This document shows positions 1 through 8,671 of a stretch of 64,000 nucleotides of DNA, piece after piece. Origin of the DNA: Salegentibacter salegens (GTDB taxonomy: Bacteria > Bacteroidota > Bacteroidia > Flavobacteriales > Flavobacteriaceae); NCBI RefSeq assembly GCF_900142975.1, contig NZ_LT670848.1, positions 3,534,001 to 3,598,000 on the forward strand, written 5' to 3'. Every line of letters starts with the position of its first letter. The first letter of the stretch is position 1. Under the pieces are notes generated by a model that ran no database searches, was not told where the DNA came from, and worked only from the letters and a program-made list of their open reading frames with translations. A program made the translations under genes and the position numbers.

Positions 1-1
1 T

Positions 2-961
2 AAAGAAACCTGGTTTTTAAAAATCACCGATGGCGATAAAGTTGGTTTCGGTGAATGTGGAATTCTTAGAAGTCTTAGTGTAGATGACAGGCCAGATTAT
101 GAAGAGAAATTGCAGTGGGTTTGTAACAATATCAATGTAGGCGAAACGATGCTTTGGGAAGAATTAAAAGAATTCCCCAGCATTCAAATTGGGGTAGAAA
201 TGGCGTTTAGCTCTTTAAATGCCAAAAATCCTTTTGAAATATTTCCATCTGAATTTACTAACGGAAAAGCTTCAATTCCCATAAACGGATTGATATGGAT
301 GGGAGAAAAGTCTTATATGAAATCTCAAATTCAGGAGAAAATTGAAGCGGGTTTTGATTGTATTAAAATGAAAATTGGCGCCATAGATTTTGAGACTGAA
401 CTGGAGCTTTTAAAATATATTAGAACCGAATTTTCTTCTGAAGAAATAGAATTACGCGTAGATGCCAACGGCGCGTTTAAACCTGAAGAAGCCCTGGAAA
501 AACTGAAGCGTTTAAGTGAATTTCAATTACATAGTATAGAGCAACCTTTAAAACAGGGACAGTGGAAGGAAATGGCAGATTTATGCAGAGAAACTCCGCT
601 GCCTATAGCTTTAGACGAAGAATTGATTGGGATCTTTGATGTAACAAAAAAGAAAGAATTGTTACAAACAATAAAGCCTCAATATATTATTTTGAAGCCG
701 AGTTTAATCGGTGGCTTTAAAGGCACACAAGATTGGATAGATTTAGCCGAAGACAGCAAGATTGGCTGGTGGATAACCAGTGCTTTGGAAAGTAATTTGG
801 GCCTAAATGCCATTTCACAATTTACGTATACAAAAAACAGTAAAATGCCGCAGGGACTTGGCACAGGAAGTTTATACACCAATAATATTCAAAGTCCTCT
901 AGAGGTAGAAAAAGGAAATATTCAATATAATCCAGCCAAAAGTTGGGAATTTAATTTTTAG
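2..961 (+). CDS. menC: o-succinylbenzoate synthase (MenC), 5' end missing
   Basis: Enolase-superfamily enzyme that dehydrates SHCHC to o-succinylbenzoate in menaquinone synthesis. The frame is open from position 2, so the gene starts left of the window; a TTG at 110 is internal, not the start. Visible superfamily elements are the K-x-K pair in IKMKIGA (about 362-382), the metal ligands in DANGAF, EQPL and DEEL (about 463, 538 and 616), and the second catalytic lysine in LKPSLIGG (about 695). The C-terminal barrel is complete. It is followed 3 nt later by a CPBP protease gene and then menE, so it probably belongs to a men operon. Confidence is high on motifs and context. Confidence 0.9.
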   Translation, partial: KETWFLKITDGDKVGFGECGILRSLSVDDRPDYEEKLQWVCNNINVGETMLWEELKEFPSIQIGVEMAFSSLNAKNPFEIFPSEFTNGKASIPINGLIWMGEKSYMKSQIQEKIEAGFDCIKMKIGAIDFETELELLKYIRTEFSSEEIELRVDANGAFKPEEALEKLKRLSEFQLHSIEQPLKQGQWKEMADLCRETPLPIALDEELIGIFDVTKKKELLQTIKPQYIILKPSLIGGFKGTQDWIDLAEDSKIGWWITSALESNLGLNAISQFTYTKNSKMPQGLGTGSLYTNNIQSPLEVEKGNIQYNPAKSWEFNF

Positions 962-964
962 TAA

Positions 965-1906
965 ATGTATATAGCACAAGCGTTCCGGTTTCATCACGAA
1001 TTATGGAGATATATTATTGGAGTAGTTATAATCATGATTGCGGTTTTTATAGCCCAAATCCCGTTTCTTGTAGCCTTGACTTTAGAAGGCGGATTTGATG
1101 CCGCTATGGACCAATCAGGAATATTGAAAGTCTTAGATTCAAACCTTACGCTCTTTTTCTTATTATTACCTTTTGCAGCCGGTCTTGTTGCGGTTTTATT
1201 CAATGCAAAATACCTGCATTCACAACCATTAAAAACCCTTACAACTACCCGAAAGAAGATAGATTGGAGTAGATTTTTCTTTGCTTTTATGCTGGTAGCG
1301 GTTTTTACTATTCTTACCACTTTGGGATATTATTTCTTCTACCCCGAAGATTATCAGTTAAATTTTGAACCAACATCTTTTCTTATTTTATTAGGAATTG
1401 CTGTTATATTTATTCCTCTACAAACTAGTTTTGAGGAATATATGTTCCGGGGATATTTAATGCAGGGATTAGGTGTTTTTGCCAAAAATCGCTGGGTTCC
1501 ATTATTCCTCACTTCCTTTATATTCGGTGGTCTTCATTATTTTAATCCGGAGGTTGGTCAACTGGGGGATATAATTATGATCCACTATATTGGTACCGGG
1601 TTTATGCTTGGGATTATGACCCTTATGGATGAGGGTCTCGAACTGGCACTTGGTTTCCATGCCGCCAATAATTTGGTAGCAGCGCTTCTAGTTACTGCCG
1701 ACTGGACTGCCTTTCAAACCGAATCTATATTTAAAGACGTCTCTGCACCTATCGCAAGCTTTTGGGATGTGGCCATTCCAGTATTCATAATTTATCCGCT
1801 TTTTCTTTTTATTATGGCTAAAAAATATGGTTGGAGCAATTGGAAAAATAAACTTTTTGGAAAGATAGAAAAGCCTGAAACCTTAAAACTTTCAGAAGAA
1901 AGTTAA
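965..1906 (+). CDS. CPBP family intramembrane glutamic endopeptidase
   Basis: A multi-pass inner membrane protein of 313 residues with about eight hydrophobic segments. The family signatures are all present: an EExxxR motif in FEEYMFRGYL near residue 157, an FxxxH-type motif in FGGLHYFN near residue 190, and a third histidine in ALGFHAANN near residue 232. These residues form the active site of Abi/CAAX-type intramembrane proteases. The substrate cannot be read from sequence. The gene sits between menC and menE, an arrangement common in flavobacteria, and starts 3 nt after menC, so it is probably co-transcribed. No link to menaquinone chemistry is implied by its family. Confidence 0.88.
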   Translation: MYIAQAFRFHHELWRYIIGVVIIMIAVFIAQIPFLVALTLEGGFDAAMDQSGILKVLDSNLTLFFLLLPFAAGLVAVLFNAKYLHSQPLKTLTTTRKKIDWSRFFFAFMLVAVFTILTTLGYYFFYPEDYQLNFEPTSFLILLGIAVIFIPLQTSFEEYMFRGYLMQGLGVFAKNRWVPLFLTSFIFGGLHYFNPEVGQLGDIIMIHYIGTGFMLGIMTLMDEGLELALGFHAANNLVAALLVTADWTAFQTESIFKDVSAPIASFWDVAIPVFIIYPLFLFIMAKKYGWSNWKNKLFGKIEKPETLKLSEES

Positions 1907-1967
1907 AACTATCATTACAATTTGCTAACTTTCAAAAGAGAGAAAAGTAACATATTTGGTTTTAAAT

Positions 1968-3065
1968 ATGGCAGATAAATATAAAGTACCGGAAACCCAC
2001 CCCGATTTTAGGCTGAATAAACGACATTATACCAATGCCGAACTTCATTTAGTGGCATATAGCTTTATAAAAGAAGGAGAGGCATTTGAAGAAAAAATAG
2101 GAAGTTTTCTATTAGATTGGATCAAGCCGTCTAAATATGTTGAGGTGAAAACCTCAGGTTCTACCGGGAAACCAAAAATTATAAGAATCAAAAAGGAGCA
2201 CATGATCAACTCGGCCATTGCAACTTCCCGTTTCTTTGAATTACCCGAAAAAACTACCGCTCTATTATGTTTACCTGCCACTTATATTGCCGGAAAAATG
2301 ATGCTAATTCGGGCAATGATACTCGGCTGGCAAATAGATATGGTTCCTCCATCCTCCAACCCTTTAGATCAGGTTTTTAAACGATACGATTTTTGCGCGA
2401 TGACGCCTTTTCAGTTAGATAATTCGGTTGGGCGGTTGCATCTCATAAAAAAGCTCATTGTTGGAGGAGGAGCGGTTTCTCCAAGACTTCAAAAGATGGT
2501 AAAGGAAGTTAGTACCAAAGTTTATGAGACTTATGGAATGACTGAAACCGTTACCCATATTGCCGCAAAAAGATTGAATCCTTCAAAAAACAAGAAAAAA
2601 TCACGTCCCTTTAAAGTTTTGCCGAATATTAATATTTCACAGGACGAGAGGGGTTGCTTAGTGATTAAAGCTCCTAAACTTTCAGACGAAATTATTACCA
2701 CAAATGATGTGGTTGAAATACTTACCTACAAAAAGTTTATATGGAAAGGGAGAATAGATAATGTGATCAATTCTGGTGGAATAAAACTTCATCCCGAACA
2801 AATTGAAAAGAAGCTTTCTAAAATTATAGCTCAGCGCTTGTTTGTAACAGCAATGCCAGATGATTCTCTCGGTGAAAAACTGGTATTGTTTATTGAAAAT
2901 GAGTTTTCAGAAGATTTTCTTGAAAAATTGCAGAAAGAGATTAGTGAATTAAGTAGCCTTGAGAAATATGAACGGCCCAAAAAAATCTATTTTATAGAAA
3001 AATTTGAAGAAACCCATACCGGGAAAATTCACAGAGAAAATACCTTTAAAAGTAAGGTGAATTAA
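1968..3065 (+). CDS. menE: o-succinylbenzoate-CoA ligase (MenE)
   Basis: AMP-forming acyl-CoA ligase that activates o-succinylbenzoate in menaquinone synthesis. The adenylation signature is TSGSTGKPK near residue 64, and the second core motif is YETYGMTET near residue 190. The C-terminal lysine context HTGKIHR is also present. At 365 residues it is compact, as flavobacterial MenE proteins are. I chose the ATG at 1968 (MADKYKV) rather than a TTG at 1956. Its place after menC supports MenE over a general acyl-CoA ligase. Confidence 0.85.
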   Translation: MADKYKVPETHPDFRLNKRHYTNAELHLVAYSFIKEGEAFEEKIGSFLLDWIKPSKYVEVKTSGSTGKPKIIRIKKEHMINSAIATSRFFELPEKTTALLCLPATYIAGKMMLIRAMILGWQIDMVPPSSNPLDQVFKRYDFCAMTPFQLDNSVGRLHLIKKLIVGGGAVSPRLQKMVKEVSTKVYETYGMTETVTHIAAKRLNPSKNKKKSRPFKVLPNINISQDERGCLVIKAPKLSDEIITTNDVVEILTYKKFIWKGRIDNVINSGGIKLHPEQIEKKLSKIIAQRLFVTAMPDDSLGEKLVLFIENEFSEDFLEKLQKEISELSSLEKYERPKKIYFIEKFEETHTGKIHRENTFKSKVN

Positions 3066-3073
3066 TTCCATAG

Positions 3074-4393
3074 ATGTATCAACTATTCTTATTAATTGGG
3101 CTGCTGAGTGTTTTAAATACTTCGGCTCAAATTCTTCCTGAGCGTGAAAGAGCCAGGCTTGTAAATGAAATTCTTAGCGACAAATTTGAAAACCTTCTGC
3201 CCGGTTTAATGGACAATGCGGCGATAGATATGTGGATTGTTATTTCCCGGGAATACAATGAAGATCCCGTATTGCGCACAATGTTACCAGCCACCTGGTT
3301 GAATGCCAGGCGGCGAACTATTCTTGTATTTCACAGAAATAAAGAAATCGATTCTTTGGAAAGACTTGCCGTGGCTCGTTATGAGGTGGGAGAAAGTATT
3401 GAAGCCGCCTGGGATCCAGAAAAACAACCTGAACAGTGGAAGGCACTTATTGATATTATAGAAACAAGAGATCCGCAACGAATTGCACTGAATTTTTCAA
3501 AAAATTATGGTTTGGCCGATGGATTGGTAAAAACCGACTCTGAAGAATTCCTGGATTATTTACCAGGCACTTATAAAAACCGACTTGTTTCCGGGGAAGA
3601 GTTAGCAGTAGGATGGATTGAAACCAGAACCCAGATGGAAATGGAGCTTTATCCTCAGTTGGTTGAAATAACTAAAAATATTATCAGGGAAGCTTTCAGT
3701 GAAAAGGTAATTATTCCGGGGGAAACCACCACCGAGGATGTGGTGTGGTGGATGCGGCAAAAAGTTACCGAACTTGGCTTGGAAACCTGGTTTCATCCAA
3801 GCGTTTCTATTCAGCGGGACGAAGAAGCTCTGGAAGATCATATTTTGGCATTTTCCTCAAACAAAGAAGGAAAGGTGATTTACCGGGGAGATTTGGTTCA
3901 CTGTGATTTTGGAATTACTTATTTAAGATTGAATACAGACTGCCAGCAAATGGCGTATGTGCTTAAACAAGGTGAAACCGAAGCTCCTCAATTTCTTGAA
4001 AAGGCCTTTGAAAAGGCTAACCAACTTCAGGATATTTTAACCGGAAATTTTGAAACTGGAAAATCTGGAAACCAAATTCTTTCAGAGAGTTTAAATCAGG
4101 CCAGGGAAGAAGGCTTAAAACCTATGATTTATACTCATCCTTTGGGTTTATACGGTCATTCTGCCGGGACAACTATAGGGATGTGGGATTCACAGGAAGG
4201 TGTGCCAGGAAGCGGAAAATATCCGTTAAATGAAAACACAGTGTACGCAATAGAACTCAATACCAGCGTATTCCTGGAAGAATGGAATCAGGAAATTCGA
4301 ATAATGTTAGAAGAAGCTGGATTTTGGGGTGCTGAGGGTTTTCTATATGTAAACGGCAGGCAGGAAGAATTAATACTTATCCCATCGAAATAA
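3074..4393 (+). CDS. M24 family metallopeptidase, exported (Xaa-Pro aminopeptidase-like)
   Basis: A 439-residue protein with an N-terminal signal peptide (hydrophobic stretch ending NTSAQ), so it is probably periplasmic. The C-terminal half has the pita-bread fold signature of M24 enzymes: the two Asp ligands in HCDFGITYLRLNTDC, a His in HPLGLYGHSAGT, and two Glu ligands in AIELNT and QEIRIMLEEA. Family members remove N-terminal residues, often before proline, but substrate specificity cannot be assigned here. The N-terminal half is the creatinase-like non-catalytic domain. It starts 8 nt after menE and may be transcribed from the same message. Confidence 0.82.
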   Translation: MYQLFLLIGLLSVLNTSAQILPERERARLVNEILSDKFENLLPGLMDNAAIDMWIVISREYNEDPVLRTMLPATWLNARRRTILVFHRNKEIDSLERLAVARYEVGESIEAAWDPEKQPEQWKALIDIIETRDPQRIALNFSKNYGLADGLVKTDSEEFLDYLPGTYKNRLVSGEELAVGWIETRTQMEMELYPQLVEITKNIIREAFSEKVIIPGETTTEDVVWWMRQKVTELGLETWFHPSVSIQRDEEALEDHILAFSSNKEGKVIYRGDLVHCDFGITYLRLNTDCQQMAYVLKQGETEAPQFLEKAFEKANQLQDILTGNFETGKSGNQILSESLNQAREEGLKPMIYTHPLGLYGHSAGTTIGMWDSQEGVPGSGKYPLNENTVYAIELNTSVFLEEWNQEIRIMLEEAGFWGAEGFLYVNGRQEELILIPSK

Positions 4394-4431
4394 ATTTATT
4401 TTCTCAAGTTTTAAATGGGCAGTTTCTAGAA

Positions 4432-4466
4432 ATAAAAAACCTGCAGAGGTTTTAATTCTGCAGGTT
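4432..4466 (-). terminator. Rho-independent terminator for the minus-strand M1 peptidase gene
   Basis: A 10-bp perfect stem, AACCTGCAGA with TCTGCAGGTT, and a 9-nt loop. Read on the minus strand it is followed by a T-rich run (TTTTTTATTT) and lies about 20 nt after the M1 peptidase stop codon. There is no T-run on the plus strand, so its main role is on the minus strand. Confidence 0.75.
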
Positions 4467-4485
4467 GATAAGGCATGTTTCTAAT

Positions 4486-6123
4486 TTATCTTATATAAGC
4501 GGATGTTATATAAAATTCCAGTTCGTTTACTTTTATTTTTTCAAGGGCTATGTTTTCTTTTAAATCTTGCCATTGATTGGTAGGAGTGATTCTAATTTCC
4601 TTTCCATCAACCAAAATATCTATCGGCATTTTAAAATCTTCAACATCAGCGATCCATCTTGCCTGGGTTTTTCCTTCTTTTTTTCTAAATTCGAGTTTAG
4701 GTAGATCAGTATGTCTTAGATATTGATCAAAGATTGGATCGAGGTTAACATCGATAGCTTTATCAAAGAAATTTTCAGTGGTTTTAGTATCGATGATCTG
4801 GTGTTTATAAGTTTCGGTGTATTCTTTCAGTGTTTTCCACCATAATTCATCGTTGTCATAAATACTGCGAATGGTATTTAATAAATTAGCGCCTTTAAAA
4901 TACATATCTCCCGAGCCTTCGTTATTCACACCATAATCGCCAATAATTGTTGCGTTATTCCCAAGGCCGCGGCGGGTTCCTTTAAGATATTCCAAAGCTT
5001 CTTCTTTTCCCCAGCGGCACTCAACATAGACAGCTTCAGAATAGGAAGTAAAGCCCTCGTGAATCCACATATCTGCAATATCTTTCGCGGTAATACTGTT
5101 GCCATACCATTCGTGACCCGATTCATGAATAATAATATAATCCCATTTTAAGCCAATACCGGTCCCGGAAAGATCATTACCCAGATAACCCATTTTATAC
5201 TCATTTCCATAGGCAACGGCACTTTGGTGTTCCATTCCGAGGTAAGGAGTTTCAATTAGTTTGAATCCATCTTCCACAAAAGGATACTCCCCGAATTTTT
5301 CATAAAAACAATCCATCATTGGTTTAACTTCTTTGAATTGCTCTTTAGCTTTTTCCAGGTTGTAAGGCAAAACATAATAATCGAGCTTAAGATCACCATA
5401 AGAATCAGAGAAATGCTCATAATTCGCAATGTTGATCATCACATTATAATTGTTGATAGGATTTACGGTTTTCCAGCTCCACTCGGTAAAGCCATTTCCT
5501 AAATCTTTTTCACCTAAAAACTGTCCGTTAGAAACATTCATTAATCCGTTAGGAACTGCGATATCTAACTGAACTTCTTCCGGCTCGTCACTTTGATGGT
5601 CTTTATTTGGGTACCAAAGACTGGCACCGGTGCCCTGCACGGCAACTCCTATCCAATGATCTCCATTATCATCTTTATCCCAAACAAAACCGCCATCCCA
5701 GGGCGCATTTTTAGCCACGGTTGGTTTTCCGGAATAATAAAATTGAATTTCTCCTTTTTCTTCAGCTTTTACTGAATCATTTAATTCGATAAAAACTGCA
5801 TTGTGTTTGCGTTCAAAAGCTAAAACTTCATCATTCTGAAGAATAGAATCTACCTGCATATTTTCAAAAAGGTCTATTTGAATAGTAGTGAGCTCCTCTT
5901 CAGCAATAAAGCTAATAGTATTGGAACCTGAAATAAATTGCTTTTCGGGTTCAACTTTAAGCTTTAAATGATATTTCTGAACATCGTAAGCTCGTTCTGC
6001 TCTAAGCGATCCTCGAAGGGAATCGGCTTCAGTATAGTTACCTTCTTTGTTGCTCAAAACCTGGGCGCAGGAAATATTGGACGCCGTAAGGAAAACAGCC
6101 AGCATTAAAATTAAGTTTTTCAT
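4486..6123 (-). CDS. M1 family metallopeptidase, probable lipoprotein
   Basis: An exported gluzincin aminopeptidase of 545 residues. The zinc site is HESGH at residues 333-337 with the third ligand E356 in WIHEGFTSYSE. The upstream GMEHQ near residue 296 corresponds to the GxMEN exopeptidase motif, with H in place of N. The N-terminus has a hydrophobic segment ending in NISC, a possible lipobox, so the protein may be anchored in the outer or inner membrane. It is shorter than full-length aminopeptidase N and lacks the long C-terminal helical domain. It is convergent with the M24 gene and is probably the second gene of a unit with the carboxylase upstream. Confidence 0.85.
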   Translation of the reverse strand: MKNLILMLAVFLTASNISCAQVLSNKEGNYTEADSLRGSLRAERAYDVQKYHLKLKVEPEKQFISGSNTISFIAEEELTTIQIDLFENMQVDSILQNDEVLAFERKHNAVFIELNDSVKAEEKGEIQFYYSGKPTVAKNAPWDGGFVWDKDDNGDHWIGVAVQGTGASLWYPNKDHQSDEPEEVQLDIAVPNGLMNVSNGQFLGEKDLGNGFTEWSWKTVNPINNYNVMINIANYEHFSDSYGDLKLDYYVLPYNLEKAKEQFKEVKPMMDCFYEKFGEYPFVEDGFKLIETPYLGMEHQSAVAYGNEYKMGYLGNDLSGTGIGLKWDYIIIHESGHEWYGNSITAKDIADMWIHEGFTSYSEAVYVECRWGKEEALEYLKGTRRGLGNNATIIGDYGVNNEGSGDMYFKGANLLNTIRSIYDNDELWWKTLKEYTETYKHQIIDTKTTENFFDKAIDVNLDPIFDQYLRHTDLPKLEFRKKEGKTQARWIADVEDFKMPIDILVDGKEIRITPTNQWQDLKENIALEKIKVNELEFYITSAYIR

Positions 6124-6137
6124 ATTTATTTCTGAAA

Positions 6138-7766
6138 TTATGTTTGGATCACTCCTAAATTAAAATCTTTTTCAATTGGCGCGTGATTGGCAGCTTCAAT
6201 CCCCATAGATATCCATTTCCTGGTGTCTAAAGGATCTATTACAGCGTCTGTCCACATACGGGCTGCAGCGTAATAAGGCGAAGTTTGTTCATCATAACGT
6301 GATTTTATCGCCTCAAAAACTTCTTTTTCTTTTTCCTCATCAACTTTTTCCCCTTTTTTCTCCATTGCGGCGGTTTCTATTTGCGCTAAAACTTTTGCTG
6401 CTTGTGTGCCACCCATAACTGCAAGTTCTGCACTAGGCCAGGCTGCGATAAGTCTTGGATCGTAAGCTTTTCCGCACATAGCGTAATTTCCCGCGCCGTA
6501 CGAATTCCCCATAATAATTGTGAATTTTGGTACTACCGAATTGCTAACTGCGCTAACCATTTTAGCACCGTCTTTAATAATGCCGCCGTGTTCGCTTTTA
6601 CTGCCTACCATAAACCCGGTAACATCCTGAAGAAAAACCAACGGAATTTTTTTCTGGTTGCAGTTTGCAATAAAACGAGTGGCTTTATCAGCCGAATCTG
6701 AATAGATCACTCCGCCAAACTGCATTTCTCCTTTTTTGGTCTTTACAATTTTACGCTGATTAGCAACTATACCCACGGCCCAACCATCTATCCTTGCGTA
6801 GCCGGTGATAATGGTTTGGCCATAACCTTCCTTATATTCTTCAAATTCTGAGCCATCTACCAGGCGGGAAATAATTTCCCGAACATCGTATTGGTCGCTG
6901 CGTTTTTTAGGAAGAATTCCGTAGATATCTTCCTGATTTTCTTTTGGTTTTACGGCTTTTTTATGACTAAATCCGGCTTTATCAAAATCGCCCATTTTAT
7001 CCATAATATTTTTTATACGGGTAAGCGCGTCTTTATCATCTTTCGCCTTATAATCTGTTACTCCGCTAATTTCAGAATGTGTAGTAGCGCCACCCAGGGT
7101 TTCGTTATCTACAGATTCGCCAATCGCAGCTTTTACGAGATAACTCCCCGCAAGAAAAATACTTCCGGTTTTTTCAACAATAATTGCTTCATCACTCATA
7201 ATTGGGAGGTAAGCACCACCGGCTACACAACTGCCCATTACCGCAGCAATTTGGGTGATTCCCATACTGCTCATCACGGCATTATTTCTAAAAATTCTTC
7301 CGAAGTGTTCTTTATCCGGAAATATTTCGTCTTGCATTGGTAAATACACCCCGGCGCTGTCTACTAAATAGATGATTGGAAGTCTGTTTTCTATAGCGAT
7401 TTCCTGCGCGCGTAAGTTTTTCTTTCCGGTAATGGGAAACCAGGCGCCTGCTTTTACGGTGGCATCATTAGCCACAACAATACACTGTTTGCCTGAAACA
7501 TAACCAATTTTCACGACCACGCCGCCCGAGGGGCAACCCCCGTGTTCTTCGTACATTCCTTCCCCGGCAAAAGCTCCTATTTCTATAGCATTCGATTTGC
7601 CGTCGAGCAAAAAATCGATTCGTTCGCGGGCGGTCATTTTCCCTTTGGCGTGGTGTTTCTCGATGCGCTTTTCTCCACCACCAAGTTTTACTTTTTTAAG
7701 TTTATGATTCAATGAAGAAACCAATAGTTTATTATGATCCTCATTTTTATTGAATTTCATATTCAT
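6138..7766 (-). CDS. Acyl-CoA carboxylase beta (carboxyltransferase) subunit
   Basis: A 542-residue carboxyltransferase of the biotin-dependent acyl-CoA carboxylase family, closest in architecture to methylcrotonoyl-CoA and propionyl-CoA carboxylase beta subunits. The oxyanion and CoA-binding glycine-rich stretches are visible: EHGGCPSGGVVVKIGYV and GSCVAGGAYLPIMSDE in the N-terminal half, and the matching GNSYGAGNYAMCGKAYDPR in the C-terminal half. The biotinylated alpha subunit is not encoded nearby, so the acyl substrate is uncertain. Leucine degradation is a reasonable guess. The start at 7766 could also be the ATG two codons downstream. Confidence 0.85.
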   Translation of the reverse strand: MNMKFNKNEDHNKLLVSSLNHKLKKVKLGGGEKRIEKHHAKGKMTARERIDFLLDGKSNAIEIGAFAGEGMYEEHGGCPSGGVVVKIGYVSGKQCIVVANDATVKAGAWFPITGKKNLRAQEIAIENRLPIIYLVDSAGVYLPMQDEIFPDKEHFGRIFRNNAVMSSMGITQIAAVMGSCVAGGAYLPIMSDEAIIVEKTGSIFLAGSYLVKAAIGESVDNETLGGATTHSEISGVTDYKAKDDKDALTRIKNIMDKMGDFDKAGFSHKKAVKPKENQEDIYGILPKKRSDQYDVREIISRLVDGSEFEEYKEGYGQTIITGYARIDGWAVGIVANQRKIVKTKKGEMQFGGVIYSDSADKATRFIANCNQKKIPLVFLQDVTGFMVGSKSEHGGIIKDGAKMVSAVSNSVVPKFTIIMGNSYGAGNYAMCGKAYDPRLIAAWPSAELAVMGGTQAAKVLAQIETAAMEKKGEKVDEEKEKEVFEAIKSRYDEQTSPYYAAARMWTDAVIDPLDTRKWISMGIEAANHAPIEKDFNLGVIQT

Positions 7767-7920
7767 ATATTATGATTTTTTAATTCCTGAAATTAGAAAT
7801 ATCTTTTAAATAGCTCGAATAATTATCAAAATTTCAGTAAATTTTAAATTTATAGCCGTCTTTTGGCTAAAATACAAAATAGAGTGAATTTTACTTGTGG
7901 TTTAGGAATGTAAAATACCC

Positions 7921-7928
7921 GATATTTG
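7921..7928 (+). promoter_or_regulatory. Possible -7 element before the small membrane protein gene
   Basis: GATATTTG resembles the Bacteroidetes TAnnTTTG -7 element with one mismatch and lies 16 nt before the ATG at 7944. The same octamer occurs in front of ettA and ric in this window. No clear -33 element was found, so this is a weak call. Confidence 0.3.
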
Positions 7929-7943
7929 TATAAAATCTTTAAT

Positions 7944-8123
7944 ATGGGAATGAATAAAAATACCATTTTCGCCTGGGCATCTTTTGCTTTATTTATAATT
8001 GGCGCCGCTATAATTTTATTGGGAGTGCTTAAATACCGGGATTATGCGATTGGTTTCTCGGTTACAGGGATTGGGTTTTTTGCTATTTCCTGGGCGTTTA
8101 ATGCGCTAAAAGGTAGAATTTAA
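7944..8123 (+). CDS. Small two-helix membrane protein (CAL67264-like family)
   Basis: A 59-residue protein with two hydrophobic helices separated by a short KYRDYAIG loop and ending in NALKGRI. It resembles a small conserved flavobacterial membrane protein family of unknown function that I associate with the name CAL67264; this is from memory and needs a profile search. The ATG at 7944 fits better than an upstream TTG at 7926, which would lie inside a possible promoter. An ATG at 7950 is an equally good start. DinB follows 9 nt downstream, so the two are probably co-transcribed. Confidence 0.7.
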   Translation: MGMNKNTIFAWASFALFIIGAAIILLGVLKYRDYAIGFSVTGIGFFAISWAFNALKGRI

Positions 8124-8132
8124 AATAATACC

Positions 8133-8606
8133 ATGTCAAATTCCACAAGCAAAGAGCAATTAGTTAAGCATTTAGAAGGTGGGGAGGCTTTTATGGCTTT
8201 AGAAGACTTTATCGATAAAATTCCTTTTGAAAAATTAGGAGAGAAGCCTCATAATTTACCCTATTCTTTTTACGAACTTTTTTATCATATCTCTTTTGCT
8301 CAAAAAGATATTTTGGAATATGCTACTTCCAAAGCTTATAAAAGCTCAAAATGGCCCGATGATTACTGGCCAAAGAATTCAGCTCCTCAAACCGAGGAAG
8401 CCTGGGAAAAATTAAAGAAAGATTATTTTAAAGATAGAGAGGATTTTAAAGCTTTTATTTTAGATGCTGAAAATGAAATAAATCTTCCGGTTAAAAACTC
8501 TGAAAATCATACTTTACTAAGGGAAATTATGCTGGTAATTGAGCATACGGCATATCATACTGGGCAAATGTTACTCATCTTGCGCTTACTTGGGCTTTAT
8601 AAATAA
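8133..8606 (+). CDS. DinB family protein
   Basis: A 157-residue four-helix-bundle protein of the DinB/YfiT type. The histidines expected to bind a divalent metal are visible in ELFYHISFAQ near residue 50 and in IEHTAYHTGQML near residues 138-142. The final segment LLILRLLGLYK is typical of this family in Bacteroidetes. Family members act as metal-dependent transferases, for example with bacillithiol or mycothiol, but most have no known substrate. Nothing in the neighbourhood suggests a specific role. Confidence 0.85.
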   Translation: MSNSTSKEQLVKHLEGGEAFMALEDFIDKIPFEKLGEKPHNLPYSFYELFYHISFAQKDILEYATSKAYKSSKWPDDYWPKNSAPQTEEAWEKLKKDYFKDREDFKAFILDAENEINLPVKNSENHTLLREIMLVIEHTAYHTGQMLLILRLLGLYK

Positions 8607-8633
8607 TCGAACCGAATTCTGACTTTATTTTTA

Positions 8634-8641
8634 GATATTTG
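8634..8641 (+). promoter_or_regulatory. Possible -7 element before ettA
   Basis: GATATTTG, one mismatch from TAnnTTTG, about 30 nt before the ettA ATG. No convincing -33 partner was seen. Confidence 0.35.
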
Positions 8642-8671
8642 CAATCTTAAAATAGCTTAAAAAAATTAAAT